A stretch of 64,000 nucleotides of DNA from Symbiodinium natans (taxonomy: Eukaryota > Sar > Dinophyceae > Suessiales > Symbiodiniaceae): the NCBI GenBank assembly GCA_905221605.1, contig CAJNDS010002505.1, positions 248,001 through 312,000 on the forward strand. Direction: 5' to 3'. The position numbers were made by a program, and so were the translations under genes. The notes beneath the pieces are model-generated. The model did no database searches, had not been told where the DNA came from, and worked only from the letters and a program-made list of their open reading frames with translations. The first letter of the stretch is position 1, and each line of letters begins with the position of its first letter. Positions 1 to 8,364 of the stretch are shown here, in pieces.

Positions 1-723
1 GCCTTCCAAGAGTGAAAGGCTTGCCAGGATAGATTTGGGAACACTCTTTCCCATCCTGTGAATCTCATCTCTCTCCTCAAGATATCTCAAGATCACTCCA
101 GCATCCACAGGCCAAGAAATTCCCAATGAGCCCTGCAACCAAGCCCTAACCGGCTTCCAAGCTCTCGCACGATTTCGCAGCGTTTTTCCCCTACGTCGTC
201 CAAAAGCTCTTAACCAGAAATGATTGTCATTGCCCAATGCAGCAATCCGCTCTGCGGCAGGCAGCTCTGCCTCCTGTATAATGGCGACAAGCTCGAGGGC
301 CCACTTCTCACGCAACTTGTTCTCTACCTCCTCTTTGTCCCCATGGGCCCTAGCTGCTCTGATTGCACGCTTCAGCAGGGACAGCGCAACAGCAGGGGTG
401 GTGTTGACTGCCTCTTCAAAAACCGCAGTGATATCCTTCTGGGAGCGTGGAACACTAGCAGCGAACTCAGGTAAGCGTCTCTGCAAAAGCACTACCTCGG
501 ACGGCCTCCTCTTCAAGCGCGACTGCCTCCATGCCCAGAGCTCCTTTGAAATGTTTTCGATATCGCCTGCTGTCCTCTTTCCAGCAAGAAATTCCTCCAC
601 AGTAGATTTAGCCCCAGCTTCATCTTCGAAGGAACCATCAAACTGCAAAAGATTCTTGTACGTGTCAGTAACAGCAGCAAAAAGGCCATCATCAATCTTC
701 CGCAGTCCAGCCCAATTAGACAT
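1..723 (-). CDS. Partial tyrosine-recombinase-like protein (N-terminal part), runs off left edge
   Basis: A 241-codon frame is open from an ATG at 723 to the window edge with no stop; the nearest in-frame stop lies just upstream of the ATG. The first ~150 residues are charged and helical and not recognised. Residues ~175-241 (FWLRAF...KTLRNRARAW...WPVDAGVILRYLEER...KSVPKSILASLSLLEG) resemble the SAM-like core-binding domain that precedes the catalytic domain in tyrosine recombinases of dinoflagellate retroelements. The catalytic R-H-R-Y part would lie outside the window. It is on the same strand as, and 240 bp downstream of, the methylase-like ORF, so it may be the next ORF of the same element. 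The family call is by remembered pattern; coding status is supported by the long stop-free frame. Confidence 0.6.
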   Translation of the reverse strand, partial: MSNWAGLRKIDDGLFAAVTDTYKNLLQFDGSFEDEAGAKSTVEEFLAGKRTAGDIENISKELWAWRQSRLKRRPSEVVLLQRRLPEFAASVPRSQKDITAVFEEAVNTTPAVALSLLKRAIRAARAHGDKEEVENKLREKWALELVAIIQEAELPAAERIAALGNDNHFWLRAFGRRRGKTLRNRARAWKPVRAWLQGSLGISWPVDAGVILRYLEERDEIHRMGKSVPKSILASLSLLEG

Positions 724-962
724 GTCGGAAAAGAGCTCACATCAGCCCAGCAATTCCCAACAGTCCATGAGCCGCAGGTCCCCTCCCCCTCACTAACAAA
801 ATTTTTTATGCTTGCGCCACAAAGGCAACGAGGCCTGACATTTCACAAGTTAATGCATGCTGCAAAAACCGTCTTGCGCGCATCTGATGAATCCGAAGCG
901 AGAAGCAACTTTCAAAGGACTTTTCAAAGCACAAGTTTTCCCCCATCCCAGCCCGCCCTAGT

Positions 963-2609
963 TCAAACAGAGGGACAATCCCGTTGGGGGAACCCAAGTG
1001 GTAAGGGCCGGTCTAAAGGGGGAGCGGTGCGAAACTCGAGGAACTCAGACAAGAGTTTGCGGGCGCCCTTCTGTTGCGGCCACAAAGGTCGAGGACCTGC
1101 CGGGGGATCAAGTCGGGCTGGCAGGCCCGCTGCTGCGGAAAGGAGGGACGCCATTTCGGAGCATAGTCCCGCTGGATACTCGGCCTCCTGAGCAGTAGAG
1201 AAACTCCAAGATCCGTTGCAGCGGTAGACAAGGTAGGGCAAATGTTCATGCAGGCCGTCGCAGTCTGCTTCCATGCTCTGAAGTGAAGCATGACTGCACC
1301 GAAAGCGAGTGCGTTTCGGTCGCTTGCCGCCTTTCATGCAGTTGCTGAAACACACTTCCCGCATGGAGGACCAGCGCTTGAGCAGGGAGGGGCACTGGGA
1401 GGCGCGAACGAAGTGGGCCAGGACCGCCCAAATCCAGGAGTTCTCCGGATTCTCGATGCTTATTTGACAAGAGCTGGGCAGGTGCTGCAACAAGAAAATC
1501 ACGAAGCGACAGAGCTCATTGGACTTGTCGACGCGGAATTGATCCTTTTCTGAAAGCCCAGGCAGTCCAAGAACGTTCTCACCGTCCCTCAGGGGACGAG
1601 GGTCAGGCGCGCCTTGGAGACGAGCTCTCTTGCTGATAGGTCGCTCACGAGCGCGACTGCCAGTGCCGCACGGGAGGGCAATGTGGACTGCGAAGGGAGG
1701 CTCCTGGAGAAGTCGGGCCAGAAGCTGCTGCTGACAGGCTTCTTCGGTGAGGTCCAAGACCAGCACGGGATGCTCGGGCCTGTGCGGGTTCCATGGGGAA
1801 TCAACAGGCAAGACTCGAAAGCCAGCGGCATGACAGAACTTGGAGAGGCGGGCGCAACCTGCAAAAAGCTCAACAAAGAGCGGTCCTGGACGATCAGGGT
1901 CGGCCTGAAACATGGGTGTGGCAAGGGACAGGGTCCTGGGGATGGTCTGAGTGGCAGGTGGAAGGGGAAACTGAAGGGCTTCCAAGAAGGATCGGGTTCG
2001 GGAGGGCATATCGGCGGCCCCCTTGGCACTGTAACACACAAGCAAGGAGCGATCACCTTTCCACGGCAGGGTGGCGTGTCGCCTGTTGGGCGCAGGCAAA
2101 AAGCACAACCCTTGCGAGACTTCAAGGACATAGCCCCACAAGGTTTGACCCCGATGCAAAAAGGAGACACTGCCGGCTGGGTCCTCACACCAGACACCTC
2201 CCTCAGAGAAGGCGGTCAAAGGGTACAAGAGGTTTTGGCTTGCAGGGTCATTCGCAGTGTCCTGGTGAAGGTCGGTTTTAAGGTTTGTAAAGACTGCAAT
2301 CGTAGTGCACGTGAAGTCAGGGCAAAGTCCTCTGACGAAGCGGGAGAAAACTCGAGTGGACAAGGGGTGCTGTTTGCTCGTGTCGCGAACAAGCAAGCCC
2401 GGGAGCTTGGAGCAAGCGAAAGCACCCAAACTAACAGAACGGCTACCGGAAATGTCAACTCCCCGGGCGGGGACTTCCGACGGCAAAGCAAGGCTCAAAC
2501 GCAAAAGGTCATCTGGAGATACGCAAGATCGGCTGAGGAGCGAACTGGCGAGCTGTTCAGCAGCGTAGCGGTTGCCACCGGTCTCATCATCCCGAAAGAC
2601 GGGATTCAC
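963..2609 (-). CDS. Retroelement DNA-methylase-like protein
   Basis: A 548-residue ORF without internal stops. The C-terminal half has the layout of an adenosylmethionine-dependent methylase: FVELFAGCARLSKFCHAAGF (SAM loop, ~residue 245), then a PCGT box (~314) followed by a charged stretch, IENPENSWIW (~390), a late CM..G...RKRT-like segment and a terminal TAQEAEYPAGLC motif. This domain set is common in dinoflagellate YR-type retroelements. PCGT stands where a C5-methyltransferase has PCQ, so cytosine methylation activity is doubtful. The N-terminal ~240 residues are not recognised. It begins 24 bp after the Gag-like ORF ends, which points to one polycistronic transcript. The ORFs on the opposite strand here are judged shadows. 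Confidence 0.65.
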   Translation of the reverse strand: MNPVFRDDETGGNRYAAEQLASSLLSRSCVSPDDLLRLSLALPSEVPARGVDISGSRSVSLGAFACSKLPGLLVRDTSKQHPLSTRVFSRFVRGLCPDFTCTTIAVFTNLKTDLHQDTANDPASQNLLYPLTAFSEGGVWCEDPAGSVSFLHRGQTLWGYVLEVSQGLCFLPAPNRRHATLPWKGDRSLLVCYSAKGAADMPSRTRSFLEALQFPLPPATQTIPRTLSLATPMFQADPDRPGPLFVELFAGCARLSKFCHAAGFRVLPVDSPWNPHRPEHPVLVLDLTEEACQQQLLARLLQEPPFAVHIALPCGTGSRARERPISKRARLQGAPDPRPLRDGENVLGLPGLSEKDQFRVDKSNELCRFVIFLLQHLPSSCQISIENPENSWIWAVLAHFVRASQCPSLLKRWSSMREVCFSNCMKGGKRPKRTRFRCSHASLQSMEADCDGLHEHLPYLVYRCNGSWSFSTAQEAEYPAGLCSEMASLLSAAAGLPARLDPPAGPRPLWPQQKGARKLLSEFLEFRTAPPLDRPLPLGFPQRDCPSV

Positions 2610-2633
2610 TATGCCGGCGGCCGCAGCGGCCGA

Positions 2634-3932
2634 TCACTGAAACTCCGGACACTCGTAAGCCGGATGAGGTCCCAGGCACTTCCAGCACACATGGCGCCCT
2701 CGTCGGCACCTCTTTCCCGCCTTGGCGAAGGTGCAACCCCGTAAGTTGAAGGAGAAACACAAGGGCTTTCCCTCGGCGTCCTGAGAGTGGCAGCCGGAGG
2801 GCACGGTCCAGGTCTTTTTCTTGTCCCCTTCGCCAGGAGTCTTGGGCGCCTGCGGATTGGTCGGAGGCTTGAGAGCAAGATCACGGTCCTTGCGCACAGG
2901 CTTGTTAGGCGGCTTGTTGGGTTGTTTGGGCTTAAGGGGAAGATCTGGATCCGGGGCAGTCTGCTTAAGCAACGGGATGAGGTAGCACTGCACCTGCGTG
3001 TGATCCTGCCACTTGGCGAGCGAAGCCTCAAAAGGGTAGGAGCCATCGGGTCGAATGGACAAAGCTCCTCTGGTGTCCTCAGCGATGCGGGTCCACAGCA
3101 TTTTGTCGGCCTCACGGAGCTGTTGGAGGGAGACACGTTGCATCCCTGGTGGCTGAGAGCGCATGTGCGTCTGCAAGAGCTGATCATGCCAGCGCTCCAA
3201 ATGCTCATAGCGGCAAATCCGTCCCAACTCGAAGGCAAGGCTGCGGCATTGCAGCGCCAACTTGATGGCGTATTCCCCTAACGTGCTGCAGCTGGGGTCA
3301 CTGGAACGGCGGAGCAACTTCAAGTTCCCAGCAGAATCGAACCCCACAGAATGGTCGACCTTCTCAGTAGTGATCTCAAGAGCCCGACTGGTCAGGCGCT
3401 CCCACGGCAGCCAGAGCAGGGATTGATCGGCGACCATTTGTGCAACCAAGTCTTGGAGCTTGTGCGAGGGCTCAACGTCAGCGCTCCAATGGATGCCCAC
3501 CAGGCGTTTCTGCAACTCACTGATGCGTTGGGTGCGCTCAGCGAGAGGCATGCGAACTGGCTCGGAGGTGTCAGTCCGCTCGACTTTCCCACGCATCTCA
3601 GCAAGGGCTTGTGTGGTGCTCTCAAACCAAAGTCTTCTAGCAATGCATAGCACTTGGTCGCTGGGCGCCTGCCCCAAGGCACGCTTCAGGGTAGCAACCA
3701 AAGGGCCTTCATCGCTGTTCCCGGCCGACAAAGGGCCGATGAACGCTAAGGAACCGAAGGTGTCCACATGCACGGCCGCCAGCTTAGCTAAAGCCTCCTC
3801 TGGAAAATTGAGCTCCAAGGCTCGTGCCTTGAAGGCTGCACGACTATCAAGTGAGGACATGTTGCCTCGGGACAAAAGCTGCGCGGAACACAAGGCAGAG
3901 CTGCATGTGGCATGAAAGTTGCATAATGTCAC
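2634..3932 (-). CDS. Gag-like protein with CCCH zinc finger
   Basis: A 432-residue ORF. The C-terminal ~50 residues (CFSFNLRGCTFAKAGKRC...H.C..C....P...C) combine a CCCH-type finger with a following Cys/His knuckle, as in nucleic-acid-binding Gag proteins. A Lys/Pro-rich linker (~310-370) precedes it; the N-terminal 300 residues are helical and charged. The ATG at 3932 gives the longest frame; an internal Met 25 residues later (MSSLDSRAAF) is also a plausible start. Order on the minus strand is Gag-like, methylase-like, then the partial recombinase, a plausible retroelement order. Likely role: packaging of element RNA. Function is inferred from the finger and position only. Confidence 0.6.
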   Translation of the reverse strand: MTLCNFHATCSSALCSAQLLSRGNMSSLDSRAAFKARALELNFPEEALAKLAAVHVDTFGSLAFIGPLSAGNSDEGPLVATLKRALGQAPSDQVLCIARRLWFESTTQALAEMRGKVERTDTSEPVRMPLAERTQRISELQKRLVGIHWSADVEPSHKLQDLVAQMVADQSLLWLPWERLTSRALEITTEKVDHSVGFDSAGNLKLLRRSSDPSCSTLGEYAIKLALQCRSLAFELGRICRYEHLERWHDQLLQTHMRSQPPGMQRVSLQQLREADKMLWTRIAEDTRGALSIRPDGSYPFEASLAKWQDHTQVQCYLIPLLKQTAPDPDLPLKPKQPNKPPNKPVRKDRDLALKPPTNPQAPKTPGEGDKKKTWTVPSGCHSQDAEGKPLCFSFNLRGCTFAKAGKRCRRGRHVCWKCLGPHPAYECPEFQ

Positions 3933-4334
3933 TGAAGCTCAGAATTTGCAGAACGCTACCCTGAAGCTCAAAGTTGCAGAAAGCTACAGAGCTCGAGCAT
4001 GTTGACCAAATACTGCACCCACGCCGGCCAAGGACGGACCTGCATCGCCAGGCGGCTTGGGGTCAGTCCCGATTACCGCCTCGTAGACGACGAGCAGACC
4101 GGATACTGTCGTAGTACAGCTTAGCGCGGCTAGGGGAGTACCCCGGTTACCGCGGGCAGCAAAGACTTGATTTGCATGATGTCTAAGGACATGTAAATAG
4201 CAGTCCAGGAACTACAAGCGGGGTGCAGCTTGGCTAAGCGCCTCAACGCGGGCTTGGATGAAATCCGAGTACCCGACAGGCGAGCAAAGGGAAGTGAAAG
4301 GGCGCAAACTGTTTTAGCTCTCCGCCGGACGGTA
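3933..4334. other. Non-coding gap between two YR-element segments
   Basis: About 400 bp with no credible ORF. Near 3934-3995 there is an imperfect direct repeat (a CTGAAGCTCA-AGTTGCAGAA type unit occurs twice). The rest is unremarkable. This may hold the 3' end of the upstream element or the 5' leader of the downstream one; nothing decides which. Confidence 0.4.
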
Positions 4335-6176
4335 TCAGCTGCTCTTGTATGTTTGGCTACACCGCTTGCATACGAGCAGGTCAGAGGCAGGAACATTCTG
4401 ATCCAACTCGCCAAAATTGCGGGTTATGGGTCGGCCACACAAGAACTTGGCCCCTTCGGAAGCCTGTATATGCACCGTCCTGCTGTAAATATGCATCTTG
4501 CTGAAAACACTCGAAACCTGCGCCGCCGTGAGAGCAGCATCAAGAGGCACCCCCACAGCTCTGGCCTCGAGATCGTCGACGTCCAGGTCAGAGCCCTCAG
4601 CTTCAGAATCCGACACAAAAGGGTCGTGTTCCACCACCTTCTCCTGAAGCTGAGGTCCTTCAGATGCTTGGATCATGACCGCCAATCGCATGACTCGACT
4701 GTCATCGGGCTTGAACTGGCCAGCTCGAATCTTCCGCAGAATGTCAGAAAAGATTTTCATGAGACGACAAAGCTCGTCCCGACTGTAGGTGAGTGGCGAG
4801 CGGGAAGCGGGATCGAGATGATGTCCGGCAATTCGCCGGTCTTCTAAAGATATGCCACCGAATTTCGCAAGCCAGCTAAGCATGGTAGCCTTTGAGCTGT
4901 GGGAAGACACGCGACTAGCAGGGGGCAAATCAATCTGGCTGGCTACCAGGAATTCCCGAAGGTACAAGCTTAGTTCACCAGTCGACATGCGACGTGTGAG
5001 CCAGCATTGGGCCGCCTCGCTGAAGGCGGGCAGGGATGGCTTCAGCGAGAGACCGGCATCCTGCCGAGCTTGCATCCAGGCCGGCCCCCAGGCGCTTGTG
5101 TACAAGAAACACCCCAAACTGAGGAGCGGCAGCAGAAGGTTCTTTCGGTCGCCTTGGGCAGTCTTGTAAGACACAGAAGCGGCTTCCAGGAGATACACAT
5201 CGTCGGCACTGCTGCATTCTAGCGAGTCCAGGTACATGGTGTCGGAAAAACGAGCACAGCTGCCAACACAAAACAAAATATGCCCGGCTATGACGCACCA
5301 ATGAGGATACGGGGACTTCACCACAATGCGCTCTAGTGCACGAATCATGTCAACCGTCAAGGGAGCAGCCTGCACGAGGGGCTTCTTCGTCGCTGCAAGG
5401 GCGGCAGCTGCACCTCGAACACGAATGGACACGGGAGAACCTGCGGCAGGCGCAAAACCAAGCAGGGCAGACATGAAGTTCCAGCTCTCAAGGAAAGATT
5501 TCCCGGAGGTCGGGGCTCCGTTTGCTTGCAAATGCTTCATATAAGAGTAAAGAGTGGCTTCATCGGCTCGCAACGGGGCACCCAGACCGGAAGCTAAGCA
5601 AAACTCCGCAAAACGCCAGTACGAGGCTGTCCGCTTGGCCAGCGTGGCAGTACTCTTGTTCGCGAATGCATCAGTAAACGATTTCTGCAGCTCACTGTCG
5701 TCGGACAACAGGGCGGCATCGGCTACTAGATTACGCCCAAAGGATGAGGCAGCAGGCTCCAAAAGTGTCAAAACTTTGATCTTGCGCAAGGCTTCAAAGC
5801 GCACTGCATCATCCGACTTGAACAAGGCGGCACACTGAGCTCGCTGCCGTGCAAATTTCTGGGTAGCGTTTGGCAAAATCTCCTGAGAGGCCTGCTGGAC
5901 TCTACTTCGAACCGCGCTGCTATCAGGCTCCCATGGGGGGTCGGAAAAGTAAACCAGGGGTTCAACAGCAGGCGGGACTCCGAAGACAAAACCGAAAACT
6001 CCACGATCCCAGGGCATCACGATGCGCTTGGCACGAAAATCCAAAAATCGGCAGTTGGAGATGACGTCTTCCATGCGACGCTTCTGGCCCCCGGCTGGAG
6101 GTGCTGGCTGCATCTCTGAAGCTACGGGTCCTCCACTGGCACAGCAGAGGGCAAGGGTGCCCCGTAATGCAGCCAC
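4335..6176 (-). CDS. Tyrosine recombinase of a DIRS-like retroelement
   Basis: A 613-residue ORF. Residues ~170-250 form a SAM-like core-binding domain. The catalytic domain follows at ~270-480: an Arg in CVGSCARFSDT (box I), HSSKATMLSW (box II, H-x-x-K where H-x-x-R is usual), then AGHHL and a Tyr in LTYSRDEL as the candidate nucleophile. The C-terminus carries a small Cys-rich tail (CGRPITR...CKRC), also common in these elements. It overlaps the 3' end of the preceding small ORF by about 55 bp. Tyrosine recombinases integrate the circular cDNA of DIRS-type elements. The Lys in box II is a known variant in the superfamily, so activity is possible but unproven. The frame is intact. Confidence 0.75.
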   Translation of the reverse strand: MAALRGTLALCCASGGPVASEMQPAPPAGGQKRRMEDVISNCRFLDFRAKRIVMPWDRGVFGFVFGVPPAVEPLVYFSDPPWEPDSSAVRSRVQQASQEILPNATQKFARQRAQCAALFKSDDAVRFEALRKIKVLTLLEPAASSFGRNLVADAALLSDDSELQKSFTDAFANKSTATLAKRTASYWRFAEFCLASGLGAPLRADEATLYSYMKHLQANGAPTSGKSFLESWNFMSALLGFAPAAGSPVSIRVRGAAAALAATKKPLVQAAPLTVDMIRALERIVVKSPYPHWCVIAGHILFCVGSCARFSDTMYLDSLECSSADDVYLLEAASVSYKTAQGDRKNLLLPLLSLGCFLYTSAWGPAWMQARQDAGLSLKPSLPAFSEAAQCWLTRRMSTGELSLYLREFLVASQIDLPPASRVSSHSSKATMLSWLAKFGGISLEDRRIAGHHLDPASRSPLTYSRDELCRLMKIFSDILRKIRAGQFKPDDSRVMRLAVMIQASEGPQLQEKVVEHDPFVSDSEAEGSDLDVDDLEARAVGVPLDAALTAAQVSSVFSKMHIYSRTVHIQASEGAKFLCGRPITRNFGELDQNVPASDLLVCKRCSQTYKSS

Positions 6177-6529
6177 AAGTAGCGGACCTTTCCGGCTAGA
6201 TCTCGGAAAAGGGACACAATGCGACTGAGAAGGTTGGTGTCAGCCCACTCTTGCGGCGGAAGCCCCAGCCCCTGCAAGGCGCTCACGCGATCACGACGGA
6301 GTGCCTCAAGGCTGGTATGTATCAAACTAATCTGATCCCGAAGGTCCGAAACCGCTACCTGCAAGGCTGCTATCTGCTGATGGTCCCAAACTGCTTGATC
6401 AGTCCACCGCTGGACCGTCACAAAGGTCTCAGAGGGCCGAGGGGCTGGCGGAGTCTCTGAGTTCGAATCAGAGTCGCCCATCCGCCGGCTGCTCTCACGG
6501 CAGCCAGCTTGCACGAGGCCTAAGGCCAC
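6122..6529 (-). CDS. Small coiled-coil ORF upstream of recombinase
   Basis: A 136-residue ORF. Residues ~50-80 (QQIAALQVAVSDLRDQISLIHTSLEALRRD) have the heptad pattern of a coiled coil. The N-terminus is Ser/Pro-rich. A Met at residue 17 (MGDSDSNSE, codon start 6481) is an alternative start. Its 3' end overlaps the recombinase ORF in another frame, an arrangement seen in retroelements that use frameshifting or reinitiation. It lies ~115 bp downstream of the spliced-leader relic, so it would be the first ORF on that once trans-spliced transcript. Function unknown; a small Gag-like multimerisation protein is one possibility. Confidence 0.5.
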   Translation of the reverse strand: MALGLVQAGCRESSRRMGDSDSNSETPPAPRPSETFVTVQRWTDQAVWDHQQIAALQVAVSDLRDQISLIHTSLEALRRDRVSALQGLGLPPQEWADTNLLSRIVSLFRDLAGKVRYLWLHYGAPLPSAVPVEDP

Positions 6530-6641
6530 TCCAAATGCCTATAAGCCTGAAAAAGTTTAGCATAGCTCAGCACTAGCATTGTCCATGTCTGCGTACATCA
6601 TGGACTGCCCTGCAATGTGTGCTAGTGCGAAACGAGCCATG

Positions 6642-6660
6642 CTTGAGCCAAAATGGCTAC
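6642..6660 (-). other. Relic of the dinoflagellate spliced leader
   Basis: On the minus strand the sequence reads GTAGCCATTTTGGCTCAAG, identical to the last 19 of the 22 nt of the conserved dinoflagellate spliced leader. It is not an SL RNA gene: genic sequence follows and no donor GT is present after the AAG. It marks the 5' end of a formerly trans-spliced mRNA that was reverse-transcribed and put back in the genome, here upstream of the coiled-coil and recombinase ORFs. It also fixes the host group as dinoflagellate. Confidence 0.85.
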
Positions 6661-6803
6661 ATTTGGCTGCCTGTTCAGGTGCAACATGGGATTTCAAACA
6701 CACACAGTCCGGATCACAAGGGTGCCTCCAGTGGTCTGCGAAGCACCTTTAAACGGCATGAACGTGTGCGGAGTTCGAAACTAAGTTTGGAAAGATTTTG
6801 GAA

Positions 6804-7480
6804 TCATTGCTCAGCTAAGGCGGCTGCTATGAAAACAGAAAGACAACTTTGTCGCTTCGCGAAGACGCCATATGTGATGTTCCCTGGATCAATGCGAACA
6901 CAGACCCTGTTTTTGCGAATCTTTCCGGCCTGCTCAGCATATCTCGGCAAGTGTATGCATAACCAAAGAGGCGCCTGCACCAGGGCATGTATGAAAGGCT
7001 GTCTACACCAAGCTGCAAGACAGGAATCCAGGTCCGTTGTTCGTCGTGGCAAAGGAACAGTTATTCCTGCAGAAAGTGTGCCCTGAAGCTCTCGGATGTA
7101 TCGTCCGGGGCCCTCAATTGCAGTCCTCGCCTCCCAAACTCCTTCGAAGACAGGCGCTCTGGCAAAATCCTGGAGATATATCCAGAATTCATGAGCATCG
7201 TTTTGTTGGTGTAGTTGGGGCCATGTCAAGAGTATGTGCGCCATGCAAGCATGCCGGCGATGTATGGTGATGTGCTATTTGATGCCAGGATACGTTGAAA
7301 AGCTGCGGAAGCTCGTCCAAAGAGTGTACTCGATTCACCTTGAGCTTTCGCCGCAAGCCACAACCAGACACTGACAACGGAATTCAGATAACAAAGGTTG
7401 GTGGGGTTACGCAATGCCAAGGTAGTGACCACTTGAGATATCGACTGAGGGTGTCCGCCAGCGGTGACATCTGGAGTCGC
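6804..7480 (-). pseudogene. Ubiquitin-specific protease (C19) domain of LINE, frameshifted and truncated
   Basis: Two frames together give a USP-like domain. The upstream frame (7226-7480) has LRNPTNLCYLNSVVSVW, matching the Cys box of C19 proteases with Cys as nucleophile. After a frameshift near 7240 the downstream frame reads HQQNDAHEFWIYL (the Q-x-DAHEF motif), DSCLAAWCRQPF and ALVQAPLWLCIHLPRY, as in the finger/palm of USPs. The His box (GHY) and the last Asp are not found, so the 3' end is missing. If once active, the encoded protein would have been a deubiquitinase acting for the transposon. This copy is dead. Confidence 0.65.
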
Positions 7481-8364
7481 GGGTGATGAACTCGTAGACC
7501 CACTAGCTGCAATGCCGCTACCCCTTGGATCCTGGCGAGAGACTGGTACAGTGTTTGCGCCCCTGGCTGCCGCAGCCCCACCTCCGCTACGAAGGTCAGT
7601 TGGTGTCCCGCCAGTTCTGCCGCCAGCCTTCTGGTCGCCTGAAATCTGTAGAGGGCTCCAGGCAGCATGCAACTCTGTTGGATGGTTTCGATCAACTTTT
7701 CCAACTCCTCCTGCGTGATGCCCTGTCCCTCTATCTTGTCCAGCTGCTCCGTCTCGGCATTCCAGCGTAGGAAGTTCCAGTGTCCCTCCGGTGTTCGCCA
7801 TTGCTGTCGAACCACCACTGCTTTGAACGCCTCCGTGGTAGTCACCTTCTTGACGCGGTCGAGGAGCTCCGCACATATGCACTGCATTACCGTGACCCGC
7901 AAGGACATTGTTGGCTTGGTCTCGCTCTCCATTTTCTGCTTCCAGGCCTGGCTTATCTTGAACAACGCGGGCAGGATGTTTTCCTTCTCGCCTGGCCTGT
8001 TCTGGAACGTGAACAGTAAAACAGTGTCTTGGCCCAATCGCATCAACTGTTGCTCGTGCCTCAGAGACAGGCGGACCAGCTCCTTGACCATGTCCTTCTC
8101 CAGGTGATATGTGTCGTCCATGAGGCTTGAGGTCTCCTGAAAGAGGGACGTTTTCGGGTGCGGTGCTCCGCGTCCCCTTCCGCGTCCCTTTGTACTCTTC
8201 CGGCCCTGTCCTTTGTGGCCTTGCTGGTGTGTCGGAGATGCTGATCTCTTTCCTGTTGATCTCGACGGTGTGGTCTCCGGAGTACATGTGGTGCTGCTCA
8301 AGGACGGCAGCATTTCGCCGTACATGGTCTTGAGTTCGTCCATCGGTGTGGATTCCATCCTCAA
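7384..8364 (-). pseudogene. LINE middle region: basic linker and conserved helical domain
   Basis: A 326-residue open frame. It starts with a Ser/Thr and then Arg/Gly/Lys-rich linker (~25-75) and continues with a helical domain: MVKELVRLSLRHEQQLMRLGQDTVLLF...LPALFKISQAWKQK (~90-155) and ELEKLIETIQQSCMLPGALYRFQATRRLAAE (~220-255). The pattern RHE..L....T..., followed by W..K and F.ATR.LAEE, recurs in Symbiodinium LINE-like proteins as I remember them; the function is unknown. The parallel 614-residue frame in this stretch is Gly/Ala-rich and not coding between ~8360 and ~7430. A frameshift then leads into the USP domain. Confidence 0.6.

Larger units (their letters stand above)
1..3932 (-). 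mobile_element. YR-type (DIRS-like) retroelement, partial
   Basis: Three minus-strand ORFs in tight order (Gag-like with CCCH finger, methylase-like, recombinase N-terminus) make a polycistronic element that continues beyond the left edge. Its reverse transcriptase is not visible here. No terminal repeats could be identified because only one end is in the window. Confidence 0.55.

Noticed and set aside
224-796. 190-codon plus-strand open frame
   Set aside because: Shadow of the 1-723 minus frame, whose translation has a recombinase-like N-terminal domain.
1614-2744. 376-codon plus-strand open frame
   Set aside because: Antisense to the methylase-like and Gag-like ORFs, which have recognisable motifs; no motif of its own.
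6642-6660. Active spliced-leader RNA gene
   Set aside because: No donor GT after the leader, no Sm site or small-RNA-like downstream sequence; the first three bases differ.
7430-8360. 614-residue frame as one continuous LINE protein
   Set aside because: In this stretch its translation is Gly/Ala/Thr-rich and low in structure, while the overlapping 326-residue frame carries the conserved helical domain.
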